Assembly (NCBI RefSeq): GCF_001625215.2
Contig: NC_030389.2
Coordinates: 1,710,930 to 1,774,929, forward strand
Length of the DNA stretch: 64,000 nucleotides
Direction of reading: 5' to 3'
Source of the DNA: Daucus carota subsp. sativus
Taxonomy: Eukaryota > Streptophyta > Magnoliopsida > Apiales > Apiaceae
Of the stretch, positions 11,363 through 24,900 are shown piece after piece. How positions within the stretch are numbered: position 1 is the stretch's first letter; every line of letters starts with the position of its first letter. Below the pieces are notes generated by a model. It did no database searches and was not told the origin of the DNA. It saw only the letters and a program-made list of their open reading frames with translations. Position numbers and translations under genes: made by a program.

Positions 11363-14300
11363 AAAATTGGGGCTATAGTGGGCGCCATGATGGCCCATAA
11401 AGCCCACAATGTTATTTAACTTGTTACCAATACAAGTGCCATAATTTCTTGCAACCGACTATTTGTACTTAAATGGATAGCATCTATGTCAAGAAAGAGA
11501 TGGATCAACGATCTAATAGTTGGGAGCCCAAAAGCCCACCACATGAATGAAACTAGTTACCTACCTAATGAACCATCTATGATGAGGAGTTTTGTTCGTT
11601 TACAACTATTTATGGAACTTAAACGCAGGTTGTCGGATGGAGATAAGATGATTCAATGAGCTGGGGACGGCAGAACAATTTAATCCGGGGACCGCACAAC
11701 AATTTAATCTGATCCGGCAAATAATTTATTTGTCTCGGGAGAACGGGTTCTGGATATCATAAACTAAAATTAAAATGTTTTGAATATCATGTTATGAAAA
11801 TATAATTTTGAATATTAGTCTAAGACGGTATATGTAACGCGACAAGAAGTATCATTGCATTATGTGGCGTTAGATTTTTTAGATTTGCAAGTATTTTTCT
11901 TATGGATTTGGGCTAAAAAAAGATAAACGATAAATCGTGTACCATTTTTAAAAAATTATAAACGTTACACATAACACGATGTGATGTTTTAAAATGTTAT
12001 TTGGTGCCATATTTTTCGGATATAATATTTAAGGTACTATTATTTGAAATTGTGATAAAAAGGGCCAGCACCCTTGGTCTAATTTGAATGGGTATTACTG
12101 AATTTGATAACTTGAATCACATGCGTGTCGCACCGAAATCCGCTTCAAACCTGAAACCCAATAAACATAAATAAATATATACAGAATGGTCATCTTTCTC
12201 TTAGAACTTCATAACCTTGGTTGATGCCTTGATGGGGTTGATAATGATGGTAGAAAGTCCATCAAGGTTATGAGTGAATATGATGATGATATATATTGTA
12301 TATATGTGTATTTCATATATATATATAAATATTTGTAAGATTTCTTATATAAAAAATAATGATTTGTGATGTACAATTTAATAATTTTTGCAAGTAAAAA
12401 CAGTAATATAATTAGTTAAAGACTAGTTTCTAGTTTTTATACTAACTTATTTTCAAGTGGAGTAAGATCCTTTGTATATAATATTATTTGCTCGAATAAT
12501 ATAAAATAATGTTATTTTCATGTATGAAATACAATGGACGTTGCGCTATTTTTAAAAAAAAAATTATACACCCAAAAAAACACGACCCGATTCAATTTGA
12601 AACCCGATAAATTTGAATTTAGCAAAATCCATCCAAACTCGATCTGTTACCATCACTATCAAATGCATCTTGTTTGCATGGCTTTAATTTGGATTTAAAT
12701 CCAATTTTGACTTTAGGTAATCTTTTTGTATAATAATTAATAAGTCAGAAGCTAGTTTAAAATTAAAAAATAAGTCGGAGTCAAAAGCTAACTTAAAATT
12801 AAAAATAGTTCAGAAGTTGATATGATGTATTTTTTATCAACTTATTTTAATTTATGATTTTTTAGTAAAGATATAATTTCAACACTAAAATAAGTAACCT
12901 ATCAAATTTATTTTTTATTATATATTTAATAACTCATAAATATTTATAACATAAAATCATCCAAACACACAATTAAAATTGAACACTTATCACACCAAAT
13001 CATCATCACGTATAATTGATTATTTTAAGGGCCTCTTTCATATATAACCAAGTTTAAAAGAATTTTTGCAAAAATATTGTTATTTTTAAAAATAAATTGC
13101 AAAATACTATGTTTCAAAAAATATTTGCAAAAACACAGTGGTTGCATATGCAATCATATCTGCAACGGCTAACAACCATATGTAACCAGAAATGCAACTT
13201 TGAAAAAATCGGTTGAAAATTACATCTAGTTGCACAATAAGTTGCAACGTTGCAAAAGTCGAAAAATGAGTTCCCCTGCGAGGCCAATATTAATATTACA
13301 AAATCAACTAAGATAACTAAAATCCAACTTAATAGCATCATAATTCAAATCTAAATTAAACTCGGATTAGACATTAGCATTATAATTAGGGTTCGGCGAC
13401 TTCGATGAATGAGACTGAGAAAGAGAATATGGAATTCCCTGTGGGTGAGAGGGAGGGAGCGAGTCCGAGTCAAAGACTGAGTCGAAGTCAAAGACTGAGT
13501 CGAGAGGCTCGAGTTTGGGTTGGATATTTTGGTTGGGGGGGGGGGGGCGTCGTTTTTAAGGCTTTGAGAAATCAAGTAGAGAGCCCACTGCTTGTGTAAG
13601 AAGCGGATGTGTGTTTGAAACGTGGAGGGGGTGTTTGGGTGAATGTAGTATTTTAATGATTTATGTTATGAAAAATAGTATATTTGCAAGATTTTAGAGA
13701 AGGTAATATATTTGAGAATAAAATCCAAAAAATAGTGTACTTTGTAAATTCCCTTATTTTAAATATATCCAATCTAACTCTAAATCATTACACAACTGGT
13801 CATTTAATATTAAATATTAAATCTATATAGTATAATTAGATACTAAATATCTTGCAAGTCGGTTATTAGTATTCCACTCTCAAGTATGACATGCGAAGTA
13901 ATCAAAGTTCTCATGGCATATGTGATATTATCATATTAATGTTATATATGTTAACACTATAATTGTGAACATCATGGATGATCTCGATAATTGACTAGTC
14001 TTGTGCTCAGATTCTTGATGATTTACGATATAAAATTTTATAATAATTTATAAATAAATTTGAAGGGAATATGAAACATTTACTAATTAAAGTCTCCCGT
14101 TATCGATTTTGACTCGAACTATTTGAACTTGGGAACCACCGTGTGAATTAAGTGAATATATGATAATATTTAAGTTAATAAAAATGTTGCATGTTGAAAG
14201 TTTCTATTTAAAATATAATAAAATTAATTATGAACAATTTTTGACATATTTATGCATATTTAATTATACCCTAGATTTTTATATAGTGTTTAAAGAGAAA

Positions 14301-15935
14301 CGTCACATTATTTAAGATTAATTTATCGTTTATTCAACTTAATTGTCTATTATATCATTCAAACCCTCGTATTCATCACATTATAGTTTCGGTTCAATTC
14401 ATACACATCTTTCATGTATATACATGTATAAGCAATCACTTACATAAAAATTAATAAATAAAATTTTTAAACAAAATCTATTCATATATTACATCATCGA
14501 CATCTTAAATTAGATCACTTAGCCCTACATGATATTACATGTTCGAGACCCAATTTTAATCCTCTAAATCCATCCAGAACCTCGTAAAATTTTGAAAAGG
14601 CTCCATCGTGAATCTAGATAAGCTCTGGACATACAAAACGAACCCGAACAAGCTCCACATAACCTGCTAGGCCATATCAGGGAAAAAAAAAAAACACAAG
14701 ACCCCTAAAGTGTTGTAAAAGCTCTCCGGGTGAATCCACGTAAGCCCCAAACATGCAAAACAACCCCGACAAGCTCCAATATGATCTATTAGGCCGTATC
14801 CTGATCCCATCAAGGTCAAATCTAAATCTAGAGGTGGAGTAGAACTCTTTATATATATGTACATACATATATGTATATTAATACACACGCATTTGTGTTC
14901 TTTCCAATATATATTATATATACAAGTGATCGCACTTTACTCTCTCTCTATATATATGTATACGTGTGTATTATATATATTGCATTATTTTTTGAATGTG
15001 TTACATCATAACATAGTGTATTTTTGATACGTCATTCAGTATATTGTTTCATTTGTCCAAAATCAAAACATAACTAAAAAACCCGACAGATATGACAAAA
15101 TCATATATCAGATGATATGGGAGTCAATATTTATTATCACATATAAACATGTTACTATTTTTAGGCATATTTAGATAGATAATTCTTGTTTAATGTATGT
15201 AATATAGATTTTATTTTAACTTACTCAGAATTTTTATTATAGTTATCAATTTCATTTATAAGTCGTGCCCATTTTTCAGTTCGCTTTACTTTTACATGGG
15301 TTATAAGATCCTGTTTCGTTGAGTTTGGAATTGCGACTTATGAATTAACGTGACTTAATATGACAATGTAGGAGTTTAAAATATCATTTTTGGTATTTTG
15401 ACCTATTAATGATTTATGACTTGCTAAAAATATAATAATAAAAATAAAAATAAAAATAATTTATGGGTATTTATGACTTATATGTAATTTTTTAAGAAAA
15501 ATTAAAAAAAATCACCGAAAAAGATATTCCAAACTAACTTCTGATTTTAAAATCAACTTCTGATTTATTTCTAATTTTAAACCAACTTTTAATGTCTTAC
15601 ACAAAAATAATTTAAAATCCGGATTTTAAACTCGCACAGACATGTTCTCATAAAATGTTTTAAGAAACTCAATTTCCATCGAAAAAATTAAATTACTAAA
15701 CCGGAAAAGAAAATTGAGACGGACCGGATAACTATAAACCTTGCGTCAATACATACACGCGCCTTTAAACCATTCGCACTTGACTCACCACCGCCTCAGA
15801 AAAATAAACTGACCCAAAAAATACACACACAATTCACAGAAATACACACACAAATTTCACAATACACACAACTTCAATCCCTCTTCACCGCAAACCCTAG
15901 AAACCGTCAACCTCGCCGGAACCCTAGCTTTTCCG
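11363..15935. other. AT-rich spacer upstream of SUD1
   Basis: No convincing gene was found. It contains a stretch at about 13040-13760 rich in TTTGCAAAAATA and TTGCAAC words, resembling the 8950-9100 and 42450-42560 regions and probably an old dispersed repeat. A run of 13-14 G lies near 13535, and AT-rich microsatellites at 12290-12330 and 14850-14980. The last 150 bases should be the SUD1 promoter and 5' UTR, containing telo-box-like AAACCCTAG (15893). Confidence 0.5.
14570..14815. repeat. Diverged two-copy tandem repeat
   Basis: Two imperfect copies about 125 bp apart share words such as GAACCCGAACAAGCTCCA / AACCCCGACAAGCTCCA and TAGGCCATATC / TAGGCCGTATC. The copies are separated by an A-run near 14682. 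It is probably an old duplication in a non-coding repeat. Confidence 0.5.
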
Positions 15936-18900
15936 ATGGAGATCGAGCCGGAGACGCCGCCCGCTACACCGACTCATATCCACAACAAAACCACTACTGA
16001 TATCACTGATGAGAACGTTCTCAACAAGCATGAAGACGACGATGAAGACGAGGACGTCTGCAGAATCTGCCGGAACGGCGGCGACGCCGCGAATCCGCTC
16101 CGGTATCCGTGTGCTTGCAGTGGAAGTATCAAGTTTGTTCATCAGGACTGTTTGCTTCAGTGGCTTAATCACAGCAACGCTCGCGGTTGCGAGGTAATTG
16201 TATATACTGCTCGTTTTTTCGATTATTTTACGATAGCTTGATAGCTTTAGTGCCTGTGTAACCTGATTCTATCTGGTGCTTATTTTTGTATGATCATTTT
16301 ATGATAGCTCGAGTGCCTGTGTAACCTGATTTTATCTGGTGCTTATTTTTTTAAAAAATTCTATGATCATTTTATGATAGCTCGAGTGCCTGTGTTTTTG
16401 TATATCATAACTGATTTTATATGCATCTCATTGTTTTGATCATTTTACGTGCTTATTTTATTTTAATTTTTTGATCATTTTACGATAGCTCGAGTGCCTG
16501 TGTTTTCGATATCATAACTGATTTTATATGCTGCTCATTGTTTTGATCATTTGACGATAGCTTATTAATTTTTCGCGCAGTGCTCATTCATTTTACGATA
16601 GCTCGAGTTCCTGCCTGTTTTCTGATATATAAAGCTGACTATTTGGTGCTTTTTGTTAGATCATTTTATGATAGCTCGAGTGCCTTTGTTCTCGTCTTGT
16701 CTTATAATAACTGATTTCATCCAGTGCTCATTGTTTCGATTGCTTGAGCGCCTTTATTCTTTTACGATAGCTCGAGTGCCTTTATTCTCGTATATAGTAA
16801 CTAATTTCATCTAGTGCTTATTTTTTCTCATATATAATAACTAATATCTCTTATGCTTATTCATTCAATCATCACGATAGCTCGAGTGCTTACGTTGTTG
16901 TATATATTAAACTAATTTTATCGACTGCTCATTTTTTTTTTTGAATATTTTCTCTTATATAGTAACTAATTTCATCTAGTGCTTATTTTGATGATCATTT
17001 TACGATATGCTGAGTGCCTATGTTCTTGTATATAATAACTAATTTTATTCGAATTTTCTATGGTGTGCCCATGGGCACACAATAGTCACCAACTCCCATG
17101 AGAATATTAGCTTTTGATTGGTGGAGGGATAATAAATGTTGATGGCCCCCCTGTATTTACACCAATTCCACCAATCAAAAGAAGCCATTTTCATGAGAGT
17201 TGGTGCTTATTGTGTGCCCTTGGGCACACATTAGAAAAACCGATTTTTTTTTACTAATTTCATGCACTGCTCATTTTCTAGATGATTATATGGTCGCAAT
17301 CAAGTGTCTGTGTTCTCATATATAATAAATAATTGCATCTAGTGCTTATCTTTTAGATCGTTATACGATAACTTGAGTGCCCGTGTTCTCATTTATTCTA
17401 AATAAGTTGAAATAGTCATTTTTTTGTATTACGTAACGATAGCTTGAATGCTTATACTCTCGAATTAATATGTTCATTAACTAAATAGATTAAATATTCT
17501 CTATATGTATGTTCTTCTAGCTCGAGTGCATGTGTTCTCCTATATAATAACTGCTCATACATTTGAGTTATCAAAGGTATAGGTTAAGTGCTTTTATTCT
17601 CGAATCAATATGGTCCCACTATGTTCTCTGTATGTATGGTATTGAGTGGCTTGATCATAGCCGCAAGACGTAATTTTCTCTATATGGAATGTTTTTATAT
17701 AATAATAAATTTGAACTAATGCTTATTTTTTATATGTATGTTCTTCAGTGACTGAATCAGATGCAATTGTCTTTCCATATTTGTGTGTATATAATAAATA
17801 ATATGAAATACTCATATGTTTAGATCAAATGAGTTAACTATAGCTGGAGTGATTCTGTTCTTGTATTAGTTTGGTTCTCTGACGGGATCTGACTACATGT
17901 ATATGAATGTTTTTATATATTTATTTGTTTTTTTTATTATTTCTATTTGATTACTTGCAAGTTTGATAAGATGCTTTGGAAGTTGCAAGGGTATAGGAGT
18001 AGTGTTTAGCTTCGTAAAGGATTGGATTTCATTTATTTTGTAGAAAGCTAGTAGTTGCCAGAAGCTAGAATAGTATATAATCTTCTTAGTTTCAACTGTC
18101 TTCTGTGTTGAGTTTACTGAAACATAATATATGATATGACGTGAAAATAAATGGGGAATAAAATTGATCAGTAATTGAAATATAAGATCACTAAAAGCTA
18201 TAGCTTTGTATAGTATTGAAAACATTGTTTTAGTTGGAACTTTGAAGAAAGTGTACAGGAAGAAAAGTATAAGATTGTCTTAAGTCTTAAATTATATTGT
18301 GTATTGAGTTAATCAAAGCCCAAATTTTGATATGCGAAGGATAGTGAGTGATATAAGAAGATTGGCTAGGTATAAGAGTGAGCTTAGTTATTCAATATGT
18401 TTTTGTCGTCACCAAATCTTTTAGGTATATACAGTTCAATTAACAATGTGTGGTGTAAAAAGACAAATCGTGTGATATTAGACAACCAAGTTTTCTTTTG
18501 GATGCTAGTGCCTCTCTGTGCACCAACCATGGAGTGACACGAGGAAAGTGTAGGAAATGCCATAGGCTCAGTCACAATTTGAATTATAACTATAAGCGTT
18601 CATCTTTTTACTGTTTCGACAAAATCTCAAAGTCAAGTTTTCACCTCTTTAGCTCCACTTTAAAATTTCTGATCGTTCCCCTTCCTCCAACTTTTCATCA
18701 AGAATCCACGTCATCTTCCGATCCCGATTTTTCTATTTTTGTTCCACATACTCTTGAACACATTTCTAGTGTCCCGGACTTGGTAGGACTGTCCAAAATT
18801 TAAAGTGAGGGTATAAAACTTAGGGACTTGATGTAAGGGAGGAGGTGAATTGGGGTTTAGATTCTGAAGAACTACAGGCAGGGAAGGATTTTGGAGCTAG

Positions 18901-21900
18901 GATTTTGAGGAATGTTGGGGATCCATGAGAGATCAGTGGGCAGGAGTAAATAAATGAAAGCACGATGCTATATTAGGTCAAACAGGTTGGATGTTAAGTT
19001 AGATTTTTGGTTTAAATTTCAAGAGGCCTTATGGTTTTTAAGTATTACATTTGCCCATTTTCACAAGTCAATTCATGATTAGTGCACATAAGGGCAGTAA
19101 GATTTGCTGAAGCAAAAATGGCAGTTTTATAATAAAAAGTCGCGTGGCTTGTGTTTTCAAACCGTGCTCTGAATTTGATTGAGGAAACAAATTTCTCACA
19201 GATATATTTGCAGTTATCTATCTAACTATTTTATAAAAAATAGAAAAAGTAAAAAACCAGCTCTTATTAATATATGAGAATATTAATCAAGTCAATAAAA
19301 ACAAATTCTAGGTATAGTTTTTTAGTTCTAATATATGTTACTTGTTTAATCATTCTTTTAATATTTACATATGTTATGATCTTAAGATACTAATAATGTA
19401 ATTCTATAAAATTAGACAACAAGTAACTACTAAAGTATTTTACTTGATAATCAGCTTTACAAAGTTATAAAGAGTCGTTGAGAAAGGTATATTAGCATCT
19501 TTTGATTTTACACATATTATAAGTATTTAAGCTATAAAAGCCAAAGTGTTAGGTTTATAATTGTTCGAATCAAATACGGTTAATATTGTCTTACTATCAA
19601 GTTATCCTTTACAAAATAAATGTGGAATCATAATCCAGGGATTATGATAAGATGGATTGTAATTTTCGGTATAATACCTAAACTAAAGTTATCCTGTTGT
19701 TTGCGATGTCTTAATTAGATCACACTACATCTTTAACACTTGCCTCGCTCTGAAAGAGTGGATAGTAGAATCCCATTTTTTGACCCTAGGGTTTAGCGGC
19801 TAAATTAACTATTTGAGAATATTGTGAGAGGGTTTGAACACCATAACTCTCTTAAGATGACTCCAATACCATTTAAATGTTGAAAGTTTAGTTTAGTTCA
19901 ACCATCCAAAACTTGGACTTAATTGGATCATAAATGCTATAATAATTGAAGTCGAACTTAAGATCTGTCAGTCTGTCTAGTTGATCCGGAGCCGGTTTGT
20001 ACTTGGGCTTTCGGGCCCAATATTTGTATTGTGTGGATAATAAAAGTATAGTATTTAGAAATAGTATGTTTGATAAGATATAGATGTGTTTATAAATGCA
20101 TATAACTGGGTTCAATATAGTCAGGTTTTTGGTGATGCATAGCGAAGAAGTAAAAATTAATTTATATTGTTTTATATTGTTTTATATTATTATCTATGGA
20201 TAAGATTGAATTGGTTTATGAGGATTTAATTATATGGATGAATAGGCTATTTGGATGTTCCAGACTATTGTACCAGAATCGTAGAAGGATACTTTTTAGT
20301 AGTTAACTTGTCAAAGGATTATACAATTATACGTGTTAGTTTTAGAATTTCACTCATCTATATAAGATGCAACAATTCATTGTTAAAGGACTTTGACTAT
20401 TTATTAATTAAACTTTGCTCTTTTGGGGGATGTGTGCTTAGGAATTCATAGGGGCAGTGGTTTTTTTGTGCGTGGATCATCTTAGAGCACGTGGTTTTTC
20501 TTTACTTCACCCAAGTACGTGTATTCCGTCTATGTAATTCCTTGTCTTGCGTCAATGGGCATTATAGTCTTTTTCTATTATCACATTAAAGTGTTCCTTA
20601 AGAAAAAACTGTTATGTGAAATAATATTTCCAAAAAAAGATAGTAAATGACAAAAGTTACGTTAATTTCTATGTTTGTTTCGCAATAATAAGATTTTCAA
20701 TTTATGTTCTTTTAGATCTTTTTTACTTTTTTCATCAATTACTCTCTCCCCTTCTCTTCTTCTTTCCCCTTGCTCTTTCTTCACTCTCCTTCCTTTTTCT
20801 ATTTTCAATCCTTTTAAATCAAACAAGATCTCAACCAAACAATCGAAGTATATGATACAACTTTATATTTGGGTATTTAGTAATATATAGAACGGTATTT
20901 GAAATCAAATCTCATCAGCGATGGTAAATGACAAATACAAACAAGATCTAAGCCGTCACCACTGAATATTGCGGATACCGGTAAGTTTCATTTGTTTGAT
21001 TTTGTGAAGTTGAATTTAATGGTTATGGTCAATCAGAGAAGCTATGTATATAGGTTGATTTCAAAAATTGAAGTTTTATTCATTGAAACTAAAGATATTC
21101 ATTATTGGGTTGTCTGATTCTGATTGATTTTACTTTGTTATTAAGTTGCATGTGATTTCTTACGAGTTGAATTGGTTGGTTCGCAGTAAGCAATCAATTG
21201 TTACTAGTTATGCAATCAGTAGTACTAGTTATGCAATCTATGTTACTAGTTATGCAACCAATGCAACAGCTGCATACTAAATGCAATTCTTTTTTGAATT
21301 ATTAAAGTTCTGTGGTTAGGTTAGATTTAGTTGACAGCTGAATGTCCCCTCTTTCCCCGACTTCTGACCTTTGCTCGCTCTTATAAGTATGGAAGTTGAT
21401 GCCACATTCTGTACTAGTATATGCAGCATATATGAGCTGATTGAATTATCTTTTTTATTGATGCCTGGAGGCCTATGAGCTGATTGAATGATCTTTTTTA
21501 TTGATGCCGGTAGGCCTCATCACATAATTGTTATTTGAGAAGCAAGCTTAAATGACATCACATACAAGCTTTAGCAAATCATTAACTGATAGATCTCTTA
21601 TTTTTGCTTTCGTTTTTGTTATTTATTGATAGCTGTTGCCGTTTCCTGTTCTGCAAAAGGTTTTTAATGGGTTTTTTTCTACAGGTCTGCAAACATCCTT
21701 TCTCATTCTCCCCAGTTTATGCTGAAAATACTCCAGCTAGGCTGCCTGTTCACGAGTTTCTGATTGGGTTAGCTATGAAAGCATGCCATGCTCTGCAATT
21801 CATTGTGCGGCTTAGCTTTGTGCTTTCTGTGTGGCTTCTTATCATACCGTTTATAACATTTTGGATGTGGCGATTGGCATTTGTTAGGAGTTTCACCGAG

Positions 21901-24900
21901 GCATATAAACTTTTTCTAGGCCATCTCTCTGTCACAGCTGTTCTTACTGATTGTCTACATGGGTTCTTACTCTCTGCTAGTATTGTGTTTATTTTTCTCG
22001 GAATCACTTCTCTGAGGGATTACATCAGACATCTACGAGAAATTGGAGGGCAGGATGGTGACAGAGAGGATGGGGGAGATAGAAATGGTGCCGGTGTTGC
22101 TAGAGGACCCCCTAGACAAGCCAACAGGGCTGGTGATGGTAATGGTGAAGATGCTGGTGGAGCACAAGGGGTTGCTGGTGCTGGTCAGTTGATTAGACGG
22201 AATGCTGAAAATGTTGCTGCACGGTGGGAGATGCAGGCAGCCCGCCTTGAGGCTCATATGGAACAGATTTTCGACGGTATGGATGAGGCTGATGGTGCAG
22301 AGGACGTGCCTTTTGATGAGTTAGTCGGCATGCAAGGGCCTGTCTTTCATTTGGTAGAAAATGCATTCACAGTGAGTTTTTTGCTTTTAGTTTTTTTTGT
22401 TATGCTGTGTTTAAATTCTTGAATCTAGGACTCTTGACTACTAACTAATTATAATCAGTTTGATCTTAGAGGAGTTGTGGATATTATATGTTGGTAAATG
22501 TTTCATTATTACTACCTGATATCTGAAATTTTTATTGAAGTATGTATTGTTAATATTGATTGGGCTATATCTCAAGTTTGAACTATTTATTGTGTCCCAC
22601 ATATTTGAGGACTTGAGGTGACCTTCTAAGCTGTCTAGCAAAACGAAAATAATCAAGTGTGTACAGAAAGATTTTTGGTTCTTGGACAAATTTTCTCCTC
22701 TTAAAGCATGTCCACTTGCTAATGGTAGAATGCATATAGCTATTGCTATATTATAAAAGCAAAAGTTGATTTTTTGTTTTGAAATAGAACTTGAAGTCCT
22801 ATTTATAGTTTTAAAATAGAATCATATAGCTCTGAATAACTAAATAAATTATGTTTGTTTGAAAAAAATGCATGCTAGTTTTTTATTTATCTTCTGGTTT
22901 TCATGGTTATTTCACAATTATATAGCAACATACTTGGTTCTATGTTGAAACCAATAGCGTAATGCTATTTTGCATTCAAGTTTAGCTTTGCATTGAGGGG
23001 ATGTGTTCTATTTCTGGTCAAATTTAGATATAGTATCAGTTAAAACACTGCATTAGACATGCTCTTGCTAGTACTACAGTTGAGCCATTAAAGATAAGTT
23101 GTGTAAAATCTGTTATCTTTTCCATTCAGGTTCTTGCTAGCAATATGATATTCATTGGTGTTGTCGTACTTGTGCCCTTTACTTTGGGAAGGATTATTGT
23201 CTACTACTTGTCGTGGCTCTTGTTCTCCACTACCACTCCAGTGCTGGCAGCTGTTTTATCATTTACAGAATCAACTGTTTCTCTGGCCAGTGCCGCTATG
23301 TCGAAGGCCTTAATTGCAGGCACAAATATGACATCCAACAGCCCTGAAACCCTGGTAAACCAAGTTGCAGATAAAATGCTATCGAATGCAACTGTACTAG
23401 CTGACCTGTCAAACAATGGTCCCTTGACGCTCTCCACTGATCTCTTGAAAGGATCAACTCAGGGCCCCTCACGACTTTCTGATTTCGCAACCCTTGCAGT
23501 TGGCTATATGTTTATCTTCTCATTAGTCTTTTTCTACCTCGGGACGATTGCGTTAGTACGGTATGCCAGAGGAGAGCCTTTTACTATGGGCAGATTTTAT
23601 GGTATTGCTACAATTATTGAGACGGTTCCATCGTTGTTGAGGCAGTTTTTGGCAGCGATGAGACATTTGCTTACTATGATTAAAGTTGCATTCCTTCTTG
23701 TAATTGAACTTGGTGTTTTTCCCCTTATGTGTGGATGGTGGCTGGATGTCTGTACTGTAAGGATGTTTGGGAAGTCAATTGCAGAAAGAGTAGATTTCTT
23801 CTCAGTTTCTCCGTTGGGAAGCTCACTTATTCATTGGATTGTAGGGATTTTCTATATGCTACAAATAAGTGTATTTGTCAGCCTTCTTCGAGGGGTATAA
23901 TATTCTGTCAGCTGTAATTATTCTCAATTAATTCTTTTGCTTATAACTATCTAATACATATAATGGTGTTAATAGGTTTTGCGAAATGGCGTCCTTTACT
24001 TCCTTCGAGATCCAGCTGATCCCAATTATAATCCATTTCGTGATCTGATTGATGATCCTGTTCACAAGCATGCTCGTAGAGTGCTTCTATCTGTTGCTGT
24101 TTATGGTAGTCTTATTGTAATGCTTGTTTTCTTACCTGTCAAACTCGCGATGCGAGTTGCTCCATCAATCTTTCCGCTTGATATATCGTAAGCTATCCCT
24201 GCATTTCTGTTGTATTGATTATATCTTTTCTATCTTGGCTTGTTGATTTTTTATAAACTTGTTCATTCCTTGTGCAGTGTGTCTGACCCATTTACTGAAA
24301 TTCCTGTCGATATGCTTCTGTTTCAAATCTGCATTCCCTTTGCTATCGAACATTTCGAGCTCCGAACGACAATCAAGTCACTTCTTAGATATTGGTTTAC
24401 CGCTGTAGGCTGGGCACTTGATCTGACAGTCTTCTTATTACCTGCACATGAGGATAGCAGTGGCCAGGAAAGTGGTTATGCTGAACCTTTAAGGCAGGAT
24501 AGACAGCAACCACAGCGACGTGGACAAGAAGCCTCAGTAGGACTTGTTCCCAATTCTCTCAACAGAAATAGGCTAGCAGCTAATGCTAATATTGCAGAAG
24601 AGTATGGAAACAATGAGCAATCTAATATGGAGTAAGTTTTACTGTGCCGATGTCTTATAAATGCATGCAAATAGTTTCTCTCTCTTACATGTGTGTGGGT
24701 GTGGATGTGGGTGTGTATATGCCATTTTAAATATGCGCTACTTGATAGCTTTTGGCAATTGCATTTATTATACAACATTGCATCAAAAAAATTGGAGGTG
24801 CAAGAATTGCTTTCCAAATTGATATCCTTGTTCATTTATAAAAAAACCTGTGATGCTGTGTATCTTTTGGACCCCAAACATGGGCTCATGTATCCACTTT

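Noticed and set aside
13405..13599. 64-aa ORF with Ser/Arg repeats
   Set aside because: It is made by a short tandem repeat (AGTCAAAGACTGAGTCGA) and a G-run, with no gene-like context.
18498..18803. 101-aa ORF with CxxC-like cysteines in SUD1 intron 1
   Set aside because: Only two short cysteine pairs are present, no domain continues, and it lies inside an intron with no splice support.
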